From Elusimicrobiota bacterium (GTDB lineage: Bacteria > Elusimicrobiota > Elusimicrobia > UBA1565 > UBA9628), in NCBI GenBank assembly GCA_026388095.1, contig JAPLKL010000008.1:1-64000 (forward strand): 64,000 nucleotides of DNA, in the 5' to 3' direction. A program made the translations under genes and the position numbers. Of this stretch, positions 57,877 to 64,000 are shown in pieces. Numbering within the stretch: the first letter of the stretch is position 1; every line of letters starts with the position of its first letter. The notes beneath the pieces were generated by a model, which had not been told where the DNA came from, ran no database searches, and worked only from the letters and a program-made list of their open reading frames with translations.

Positions 57877-57928
57877 GGCCGTCCCCCTCATAGGGGGACG
57901 GCCGGATTCCGCGCCTTCGGCGCGGAAT
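57877..57928. terminator. Two hairpins between enolase and the FtsB-like gene
   Basis: GGCCGTCCCCC / GGGGGACGGCC (57877-57903) and ATTCCGCGCC / GGCGCGGAAT (57906-57928) are both perfect stems. They follow the enolase stop and may end or attenuate transcription before the FtsB-like gene. Confidence 0.6.
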
Positions 57929-57938
57929 TTCAGAAAGG

Positions 57939-59237
57939 CTACCGGGCCGCGCCGGCCGCGGCTTTGAAGCACGTCATGCCCGCGTAGCGCGCCTTGCCGC
58001 CCAACTCGCGCTCGATGCGCAGCAGCTGGTTGTACTTGCACAGGCGCTCGGAGCGGCAGGGAGCCCCGGTCTTGAGCGCGCCGGCGTTGACGGCCACGGC
58101 GAAGTCCGCGATGAAGGCGTCCTCGGTCTCCCCGGAGCGGTGGGAGATGACGGTGGAGAAGCCCGCCTTATGGGCAGTCAGGACCGTTTCCACGGTCTCG
58201 GTCACGGTGCCGATCTGGTTGAGTTTGATGAGGACGGAGTTGGCGGTCTTCTCCTGGATGCCGCGCTTGAGGCGCTCGGGGTTGGTCACGAAGATGTCGT
58301 CGCCGATGATGGTCACGCCCGCGCCCAGCTTGTCGGTCATGCCCTTCCAGCCGGCCCAGTCATCCTCGGCCAGGGGATCCTCGTAGGAGATGATGCCGTA
58401 CTTCTTCTGCCAGCCGCCGTAGACGTCCGTCATCTCGGCCGCGGTGCGCGGCTTCTTCTCGAACACATAGGCGCCGTCCTTGTAGAACTCGCTGGCCGCG
58501 GAATCCAAGCCCAGCCGGACCTTGTCCTTATAACCGGCCTTGGCGATGGAGTCGGTCAGCACGTCGAGCGCGCTGGCGTGGTCCTTGAGCTGGGGCGCGA
58601 AGCCCCCCTCGTCGCCCACGGCCACGGTCATCTTCATGCCGGCCAAGGTCTTCTTGAGCACCTGATAGATCTCGGCGCCGGCGCGCAAGCCGTCGTGGAA
58701 GGAGGCCGTGCCCACGGGCACGAGCATGAACTCCTGCACGTCGAGGCCCGAGTCAGCGTGCTTGCCGCCGTTGATCACGTTGAGCATGGGCGTGGGCAGC
58801 AGCCACTCATCTACGGGCAGGCCGTAAGCCTTGCGCAGGTAGACGTAGAGGGGCAGCTTGGCCGAGGCCGCCGCGGCCCGGCAGACCGCCATGGAAAGCG
58901 AGAGCAGGGCGTTGGCGCCCAGCTTGCCCTTGTTGGAGGTCCCGTCCGCCGCGATCATGGCCTGGTCCAAAGCCGCCTGCTCGCGGGGGTCTTTGCCCTT
59001 GAGGAGCTTGGCCAAGGGACCGTCCACGTGCGAGACCGCCTTGAGCACTCCCTTGCCGCCGAACCGGGACTTGTCCCCGTCGCGCAGCTCCACGGCCTCG
59101 TGCTCGCCGGTGGAGGCGCCGCTGGGCACGGCGGCGCTGGCCGTGGTCCCGTCATCGAGCCGGACCTCGGCTTCGACGGTGGGGAAGCCCCGCGAATCGA
59201 GGATCTCCAACGCCCGGATGGATTCGATCTTGGCCAT
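57939..59237 (-). CDS. eno: Enolase (phosphopyruvate hydratase)
   Basis: A 432-residue enolase converting 2-phosphoglycerate to phosphoenolpyruvate. It shows ALEILDSRGFPTVEAEV, VPSGASTGEHEAVELRDGD, VGDEGGFAPQL (catalytic Glu), the metal ligands in GLDSAASEFY and SYEDPLAEDDW and GDDIFVTNPE, the base Lys in LIKLNQIGT, and the signature SHRSGETEDAFIADFAVA. I start at MAKIESIRA (59237). It follows the phosphohexomutase gene by one base. With pckA it frames the phosphoenolpyruvate node in this window. It is complete, with no unusual insertion. Confidence 0.98.
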   Translation of the reverse strand: MAKIESIRALEILDSRGFPTVEAEVRLDDGTTASAAVPSGASTGEHEAVELRDGDKSRFGGKGVLKAVSHVDGPLAKLLKGKDPREQAALDQAMIAADGTSNKGKLGANALLSLSMAVCRAAAASAKLPLYVYLRKAYGLPVDEWLLPTPMLNVINGGKHADSGLDVQEFMLVPVGTASFHDGLRAGAEIYQVLKKTLAGMKMTVAVGDEGGFAPQLKDHASALDVLTDSIAKAGYKDKVRLGLDSAASEFYKDGAYVFEKKPRTAAEMTDVYGGWQKKYGIISYEDPLAEDDWAGWKGMTDKLGAGVTIIGDDIFVTNPERLKRGIQEKTANSVLIKLNQIGTVTETVETVLTAHKAGFSTVISHRSGETEDAFIADFAVAVNAGALKTGAPCRSERLCKYNQLLRIERELGGKARYAGMTCFKAAAGAAR

Positions 59238-59238
59238 T

Positions 59239-60714
59239 TTAAAATCTCCCTTGCAGCAGTCTCTTGCCCGACTCGACGAGCGCGGCGAGCCTCTTAGGGT
59301 CATGGGCCTCGGCGTAGAGGCGGAACACCGGCTCCGTGCCCGACGAGCGCAGGCCCAGCCAGCTGCCGTCGCGCAGGATGAACTTGAAGCCGTCGGATTG
59401 GTCGATGCGCCACACGGAGCCGCCAGCCAGGTCCAGCGGCGGCCGCACGCGCAGGCGCTCTTCGAGTTCCTGGATCTCCCGCGGCCGGGACATGAAAAAA
59501 TCCTCGCGGGTGTTGTAGAAAGTGCCGACGCGCTTGAACAGGCGGTCCCGCACCACGCTCAGCGGCTTGCGCTCGCAGGCGGCGAGCTCGAGCATCAGCA
59601 GGCAGGCCAGCAGTCCGTCCTTGTCCGGCACATGCCCGCGGATGGTGAGCCCCCCGGCTTCCTCGCCGCCCAGGATGAATTGCCCGGTGCGCAGCAGGTC
59701 GCCGATGAATTTGAAGCCCACCGGGGTCTCGCGCGCGTCGAGGCCGTGCGACTTGGCCACGGCGTCGACGAAGTGGGAGGTCATGACGGTGCGCGCCACC
59801 TTGCCCTTCATGCCCCGATTGGCCACCAGGTGCTCCAGGGCCAGGGCCAGCACCTCGTTGGCCGGGATCCAGTGCCCGCCGGCGTCGAAGACGCCGAAGC
59901 GGTCCCCGTCGCCGTCGCAGGCCAGGCCGAGGCTGAGCTTCTTCTTGGCCACGACCTGCGCCAGCTCGGCCAAGGACTCCGGCGCGGGCTCCGGCGCGCG
60001 GCCGCCAAAGAGCACGTCGCGCTGCTCGTGGAGGCCGATCACCTCCACCCCCAGCCCCTCCAAGAAGGGCCGCATGTAGTTGCGGGCGGAGCCGTGCATG
60101 GCGTCGACCGCGACCTTGAGCCTGGCCCTGCGGATCGCCTTGACGTCCAGAAGGGAGGAGAGTTGCTTGAAATAGCCGGGCCGCAGGTCCGTGGTCTCGA
60201 TCCAGGACTCGCGCAGGGACCGGTCCAAAGACATGGTCTTGATGGCGTGCGCCCCGAGCAGTTCTATGCGCCGCTCGATGTCCTCGGTCACCGCCGGCGT
60301 CGCGCCCCCGCCCCAAAAGGGCATCCACTTGACGCCGTTGAGCTGGGCGGGGCTCTGCGAGGCCGTGATCATGAGGCCGCCGATCGCCTTGCGCGCCAGC
60401 ACGGCGGCGGCGACCGCCGGCGTGGGCGCGTCGGATGCGGAGAGGACGGTCTTGATCCCATCCAGCGCGAAGACCGCGGCCACCTCGTGGGCGAAATCCT
60501 CGGAAAGGAAGCGGCTGTCGTAGCCGAGCACGATCACCGGCACCGGGCTGCGCTTGCCTTCGCCGAGCCAGGACTGATAGTCCGGCGAGGTCACGCCGTA
60601 ATCGGGGTTCTCCTTGACGGCGGCGGAGATGGTGTGCGCGACCTTCCGGACGTTGAGGAAGGTGAACTCGTCGCAGAGTTGCGCCCTCCAGCCGCCCGTT
60701 CCGAACCTCACCAT
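59239..60714 (-). CDS. Phosphohexomutase (phosphoglucomutase/phosphomannomutase family)
   Basis: A 491-residue alpha-D-phosphohexomutase. It begins VRFGTGGWRAQLCDEF (the substrate-start motif), has the phosphoserine loop in LMITASQSPAQLNGVKW (TASQSP where TASHNP is usual), the metal-binding ACDGDGDRFGVFD, the sugar loop GGEEAGG and the phosphate-binding RSSGTEPVFRLY. It interconverts hexose 1- and 6-phosphates for glycogen or surface-sugar synthesis. The His to Gln change in the serine loop is worth noting but occurs in some active relatives. It is the first gene of an operon with enolase. Confidence 0.93.
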   Translation of the reverse strand: MVRFGTGGWRAQLCDEFTFLNVRKVAHTISAAVKENPDYGVTSPDYQSWLGEGKRSPVPVIVLGYDSRFLSEDFAHEVAAVFALDGIKTVLSASDAPTPAVAAAVLARKAIGGLMITASQSPAQLNGVKWMPFWGGGATPAVTEDIERRIELLGAHAIKTMSLDRSLRESWIETTDLRPGYFKQLSSLLDVKAIRRARLKVAVDAMHGSARNYMRPFLEGLGVEVIGLHEQRDVLFGGRAPEPAPESLAELAQVVAKKKLSLGLACDGDGDRFGVFDAGGHWIPANEVLALALEHLVANRGMKGKVARTVMTSHFVDAVAKSHGLDARETPVGFKFIGDLLRTGQFILGGEEAGGLTIRGHVPDKDGLLACLLMLELAACERKPLSVVRDRLFKRVGTFYNTREDFFMSRPREIQELEERLRVRPPLDLAGGSVWRIDQSDGFKFILRDGSWLGLRSSGTEPVFRLYAEAHDPKRLAALVESGKRLLQGRF

Positions 60715-60851
60715 ATCGTGCGGGCGATGGTAGCATATGGGAGGATACAAGGCAATGATTTTCTAGGCCGGCCGGCGGCAGGCCGCGAGTGGGCCTTTGG
60801 GCCCATTGACACCCGGGACCTTCGGCCTATGGCAAAAGGGCCGGAGGCTGC

Positions 60852-60953
60852 TATACTGGGATGACGGCGCCAGGACGGACGCCGCCTCCGGTTTCCTAAA
60901 AACCGGTAAAGGCCGGACCGGCCCCTTGACAGGACCCGGCAGGGCGCTATACT
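60852..60953 (+). promoter_or_regulatory. Promoter region with stacked hairpins before the secreted-protein gene
   Basis: A clear promoter, -35 TTGACA (60926-60931) and -10 TATACT (60948-60953) with 16-base spacing, lies 20 bases before the ATG at 60974. Upstream are a second TATACT (60852-60857) and three hairpins in a row: CGGCG/CGCCG (60865-60884), CCGGTTT/AAACCGG (60888-60906) and GGCCGG/CCGGCC (60911-60923). If the distal promoter is used, the hairpins would be in the mRNA leader. Confidence 0.6.
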
Positions 60954-60973
60954 TAATGAGCAGGGTGTAAAAA

Positions 60974-62065
60974 ATGCTTCCACGAACAGCTCAAACGGCA
61001 GGGTTGGCCCTTCTGCTGGGAGCGGGCATCGCGGTTCCGGCCGCTTTCGCCGATCCCGCCGCGAGCTCCTCCCAATTCGAGCAGCGCTCGGTCACGATAG
61101 GCACGGTCACTTACACTTTGCCGGACAACTGGGTGTTCATCAACACAAAGTGCAAGGAGGGCGATAAGGACTACAAGGACTGCCAGAAGAAGGCCTCCGA
61201 TTTCCTGGCCAAGTACAAAGACTCCAAGGGCAACAATTACTCGTTCCTCAACAATCAGAACTGGCTGCAATGCCTGAGCGACTGCCCGGGCGGCTCCAGC
61301 AGCTCCGGCGTCGACCTGGACTACTGCATGGGGTCGCCGGACTGCATGAAGGACATCCAGGGGACGCTGGCGGCGGCGCAGGCCACGGCCGCCAAGTCCG
61401 CCGACCCGCAGAAGGCGCCGGAGGTAGGCGATGCCACCGGCCAGCTGCAAGCGGCGCGTTTCCTGGAGAATCCGAATCAGGTCTCGATCCTGTCGGAAGA
61501 CATGCACTCCAATCCCCCTCCCAGCGGGCCGGGGCCGGCTCGGAGCACCTCGCAGAAAACGCCATCGCAGCCGCCTGGGCAGAAGAAGGATGCGGGCGGG
61601 CTGGTCGTCTCGCAGGGCGGACCGCTGGGGGGCGGTGGGCCCTCCAATCCTTCGGACTCCTCCAATCCCAGCGACGGCACCATGGGGCCCGGCGGCGACT
61701 TGGCCGGGTCCGGCGCCGCGCAGGACAATCCGGGCCTGAACTATCTGCGGGGAGGCTTCTCCGGGAACCCGAACTCAGGGATGAGCGGTCTCACGGATAC
61801 GATCGTCAAATCCTCCCCCTTCCTGAACGACCACATGAGCTTCTACCTGGCCAGCAACAACACCCCCACCAACCTGCGCGCTCTGGAAAGGGTCGGCTCC
61901 GATGTCCTCAACCCGATCGCCCGGCAGGTCCTGGGCGACAGCGCCTCGGGCCGCGACGGCGCCTCGGGCCGCACCGCCTTCGACGGCCAATCCTCCAACC
62001 TGCCCAAAGACGCGAAGCCCAAGTGCAGCACCAACTTCTTCGGCCAGAGCAACTGCCCGAAGTAG
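60974..62065 (+). CDS. Secreted Gly/Ser/Pro-rich protein, unknown
   Basis: A 363-residue protein with a signal peptide (GLALLLGAGIAVPAAFA). The first 150 mature residues contain several Cys (NTKCKEGDKDYKDCQKK, QNWLQCLSDCPGG, YCMGSPDCMKD) that may form disulfides. The middle is low-complexity Gly/Pro/Ser, and the C-terminus ends with a Cys pair (PKCSTNFFGQSNCPK). No known family was recognised. It has its own promoter and ends with a strong palindromic terminator, so it is expressed alone. It is probably exported to the periplasm or surface. Confidence 0.75.
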   Translation: MLPRTAQTAGLALLLGAGIAVPAAFADPAASSSQFEQRSVTIGTVTYTLPDNWVFINTKCKEGDKDYKDCQKKASDFLAKYKDSKGNNYSFLNNQNWLQCLSDCPGGSSSSGVDLDYCMGSPDCMKDIQGTLAAAQATAAKSADPQKAPEVGDATGQLQAARFLENPNQVSILSEDMHSNPPPSGPGPARSTSQKTPSQPPGQKKDAGGLVVSQGGPLGGGGPSNPSDSSNPSDGTMGPGGDLAGSGAAQDNPGLNYLRGGFSGNPNSGMSGLTDTIVKSSPFLNDHMSFYLASNNTPTNLRALERVGSDVLNPIARQVLGDSASGRDGASGRTAFDGQSSNLPKDAKPKCSTNFFGQSNCPK

Positions 62066-62101
62066 CGGCCGCCCCGGCCCGCGCCCCCGGTCCTCCCCGT
62101 C

Positions 62102-62143
62102 GCCTTCAGGCGTCTAGGACCTTGGTCCTAGACGCCTGAAGGC
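62102..62143. terminator. Perfect 20-bp palindrome after the secreted-protein gene
   Basis: GCCTTCAGGCGTCTAGGACC (62102-62121) and its exact complement (62124-62143) are separated by only TT. This is a strong hairpin; no T-tract follows. It may end transcription or block exonucleases. Confidence 0.65.
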
Positions 62144-62198
62144 CCAAAGGCACTGACCCCGCGCCGCCTGAGAGGCTATCCTCTTAGCAGAGGCAGCC

Positions 62199-62687
62199 AT
62201 GAAGCAGACAGTCCTGATGGTGCTCCTGATGGCGGCGCCGGCCGCTCCGGCCCTGGGCGAGCCCGGGATGTCCGCTCCGGTGCCTTCCTCACCGTCCAAG
62301 GAGTCCGCCATGGCCAGCCAGGACCCCTTGATGCGCCAGATCCTGCACCGGCAGCTCACCCAGCGCAACGGAGGCATCACCGCCGCGGTCCGCATCGCCA
62401 GCGGGCAGTCCATCGAGCTCCAGCTGCCGGATGTGGACTCCAAGCCCACAGAAGAGTTCAAGGATGCCTTGAACGCGGTCCCGTCCGGAGACCCTCTCGC
62501 CGGCCTCAAGCCGGAAGCCGGCCTGGTCGCAGCGCAGGCCCAGCCCGTGCCGGCCGACGCTTCGCAAGCGCGCAAGCCGACGGCTCAGCTCAAAGTGATC
62601 GACGAATCCCGGAAGGATTGGGGCGACGCGGCCAAGTCCGAGCTCGTCAAGATGGACCCCGAGGCCGAGACGGAACCGGCCGACTGA
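62199..62687 (+). CDS. Secreted protein, unknown
   Basis: A 162-residue protein with a signal peptide (VLMVLLMAAPAAPALG). The mature part is hydrophilic: a helical stretch (DPLMRQILHRQLTQRNGG), then mixed sequence ending in an acidic tail (VKMDPEAETEPAD). No domain is recognised. It converges with the PorV-like gene with a 24-base gap. A possible -10 (ATCCTCTTAG region) is weak. It is kept because the signal peptide and base composition are those of a real gene. Confidence 0.62.
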   Translation: MKQTVLMVLLMAAPAAPALGEPGMSAPVPSSPSKESAMASQDPLMRQILHRQLTQRNGGITAAVRIASGQSIELQLPDVDSKPTEEFKDALNAVPSGDPLAGLKPEAGLVAAQAQPVPADASQARKPTAQLKVIDESRKDWGDAAKSELVKMDPEAETEPAD

Positions 62688-62711
62688 ACATCCCACCGGA
62701 CCCACCCGCCT

Positions 62712-63662
62712 TTAGAAGCGGACGATGAGCGAGTAGCGGAAGATGTCGCCCAGGACGCCGAAGGGCTGCCAGGCGAAATCGAAGGTCGCCTTGTAGAAGC
62801 TGATGCCGCCGCCCAGGGCGACGCCGTTCAAGCCGTCGTTGTCCTTGCGCAGCGAGGAGTAGCCGCCGCGCAGGGCCCCCGCGATGCCTTCGTTGAAGGC
62901 ATGGGTGTACTCCGCGCCCAGGCCGAAGAAGACGTCGGTGTCGCGATATTTGGAGGCTTCCAGGTCCAAGGAGAACTTCTTGGGGGACACCCGCCAGGCC
63001 CCGGCCAGGGTCATGCCCAAGGGCATGGGGTCGCTGTTGCCGGCGACGTAGCCGCCGGAGCTCTGGCCCATGTTCCTGACCACAGCCGCCACGCTCACGG
63101 GCCGGCCGCCGTCCGGGTTGATCTGATAGAGGACGCCCGCGTCGGCGCAGAAGCTGCGCGCGCTGTAGGAATCGATGTTCTGGGCGATGTACTTGCCGGT
63201 CAAGCCCACGCTGAGCCTGCGGTCGAAGGCGTGGGCGTAGGTAAGGCCGTAGGCCCCGTCCGAGGCCCTGAAGGTCCCGATGGGCTCGGTCGAATCCGAC
63301 GTGCGCCGCTCGATGTCCCCCACGGAGAGGTAGTAGACGCCGGCCGCGACCGCATGGCGGGAGTAGCCCGCCTCGCGGCCGAAGGGCACCGCGAAGTCCA
63401 CCACCTCGTAGCTGATGCCCTGGAAGAGCGCGGTGTGCGCCCCGGCGAGCTGGGTGCTCTTGAGCTGGGTCAGGCCGGCCGGGTTGTAATAGGCGGCGTT
63501 GGCGTCGTCGGCGAGAGCCGCGAAGTTGTCGGCCATGGCGCCGGCGCGGGCCCCGGCCCCGAGCTTGAGGAACTGCGCCCCGGCCGTGCCGGCCTGGGTG
63601 CTCATGGCCCGAGCCGGCGCCGCCAGCGCCAGGGCCGCCGCCGTCAGCAGGAGTCTCCTCAT
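62712..63662 (-). CDS. PorV/PorQ-type outer-membrane beta-barrel protein
   Basis: A 316-residue protein with a signal peptide (LLLTAAALALAAPARA). The N-terminal block GAQFLKLGAGARAGAMADNF, then ANAAYYNPAGLTQL with the NPA motif, is the signature of the PorV/PorQ (UPF0164/FadL-like) group. The rest shows alternating strands and ends in FRYSLIVRF, a C-terminal beta signal. In Bacteroidetes PorV works with type IX secretion; here it lies 2 bases behind a gene for a FlgD-type C-terminal domain protein, a common pair in Elusimicrobia-like genomes. It probably helps export or anchor that partner. Confidence 0.88.
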   Translation of the reverse strand: MRRLLLTAAALALAAPARAMSTQAGTAGAQFLKLGAGARAGAMADNFAALADDANAAYYNPAGLTQLKSTQLAGAHTALFQGISYEVVDFAVPFGREAGYSRHAVAAGVYYLSVGDIERRTSDSTEPIGTFRASDGAYGLTYAHAFDRRLSVGLTGKYIAQNIDSYSARSFCADAGVLYQINPDGGRPVSVAAVVRNMGQSSGGYVAGNSDPMPLGMTLAGAWRVSPKKFSLDLEASKYRDTDVFFGLGAEYTHAFNEGIAGALRGGYSSLRKDNDGLNGVALGGGISFYKATFDFAWQPFGVLGDIFRYSLIVRF

Positions 63663-64000
63663 AGCCCGCTACCCTTGATGATCGCGATCTTGAAGAACTT
63701 GCGCTGCTTGCCCCACTGGACTTCACCGATGTAAACGCCCGAGGCCACCACGCGGCCTCCGCTGTTCTTGCAGTCCCAGGGGAAGTAATAGGTTCCGTGG
63801 CCCGCCACCTGGCCCTGGTCTATCTTGCGCACCAGTTCGCCGTTGAGGTCATAGATCCGGATGTCCGTCTGTGCCGCATCGCCCACCGGCAGGGAGTAGC
63901 GGATCATGGTCCCGCTGAAGTCGGGGATGAGTCCTCCCGGATAAGCTCCCCAATTGAAGCGCGAGTCACCCTGGATGCCGGAATGGACCTTGCAGTCGGA
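63659..64000 (-). CDS. C-terminal part of a large protein with FlgD Ig-like domain (5' end outside window)
   Basis: The frame is open from the window edge. The visible 113 residues end in a FlgD-like Ig fold: TMIRYSLPVGDAAQTDIRIYD in pieces, LNGELVRKID, GTYYFPWDCKNSGGRVVASGVYIGEV reduced to WDCKNSGGRVVASGVY, then KFFKIAIIK. This domain is usual at the C-terminus of large secreted proteins and can act as a sorting or anchoring signal. It overlaps the start of the PorV-like gene by four bases, so the pair is co-translated. The N-terminal domains cannot be seen. Confidence 0.85.
   Translation of the reverse strand, partial: SDCKVHSGIQGDSRFNWGAYPGGLIPDFSGTMIRYSLPVGDAAQTDIRIYDLNGELVRKIDQGQVAGHGTYYFPWDCKNSGGRVVASGVYIGEVQWGKQRKFFKIAIIKGSGL

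Noticed and set aside
60852-60973. Cyclic-di-GMP (GEMM) riboswitch before the secreted-protein gene
   Set aside because: One stem with CCGG looked suggestive, but the conserved GEMM core sequences are missing.

Overview
The window is GC-rich, densely packed, single-contig bacterial chromosome with no rRNA, tRNA or CRISPR that I can see. Short type IV pilins with the GFTLLELM start and the VNCTHTDTKGS-type C-terminus, a PorV-like barrel, a FlgD-type C-terminal domain protein, an SGNH-hydrolase/TPR protein and many signal-peptide proteins of no known family together suggest a member of the Elusimicrobiota. This is an inference from gene content, not a phylogenetic result. The cell envelope is Gram-negative: beta-barrels, lipoproteins, pilins and a PilP-like domain are all present.

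Layout. 1-8160: the end of a pilin gene, an aminotransferase, a receiver protein, MscS, S-adenosylhomocysteinase and a DEAD-box helicase. 8161-10130: a lower-GC island that looks like integron gene cassettes without an integrase (two good attC-like sites, one weaker), carrying a membrane protein and a MazEF toxin-antitoxin pair. 10186-16341: a cache-domain sensor protein, an ECF-type sigma factor with a probable anti-sigma partner, and the riboflavin operon ribD-ribE-ribBA-ribH. 16399-23032: unknown secreted and membrane proteins around a bacterial DNA topoisomerase VI pair (top6B-top6A). 23033-28188: a REP-like palindrome, a NUDIX hydrolase, rRNA modification genes, a 476-bp inverted-repeat element carrying an XRE regulator that has inserted three codons before the end of a pseudouridine synthase gene, and LemA/TPM genes. 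28200-28630 and 54021-54404 are two copies of a MITE-like element, each flanked by a 10-bp palindromic target duplication centred on CTAG. 28634-39059: a peptidase, SGNH hydrolases, a CHAT-domain protease convergent with a CsgG-like/DUF4384 protein, a pilin-PilP fusion, a uracil-DNA glycosylase, a pilin, and an SGNH-TPR gene cut by one in-frame TGA.

39071-53293 is the energy-metabolism block: hypA, a hydrogenase maturation protease, and the operon hdrC-hdrB-hdrA-mvhD-mvhG-mvhA for an electron-bifurcating [NiFe]-hydrogenase/heterodisulfide-reductase complex. Next to it lie pckA and an aspartate-type aminotransferase, with a divergent LysR regulator. A 19-bp dyad CTATTA-N7-TAATAG occurs both in the lysR/aminotransferase gap and just upstream of the hdrC promoter, which suggests that this one LysR protein controls both sets. 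53339-64000 holds a second pseudouridine synthase, two tandem lgt-like genes, a metallo-beta-lactamase-fold hydrolase, an FtsB-like protein, enolase, a phosphohexomutase and surface proteins, ending in a truncated FlgD-like protein.
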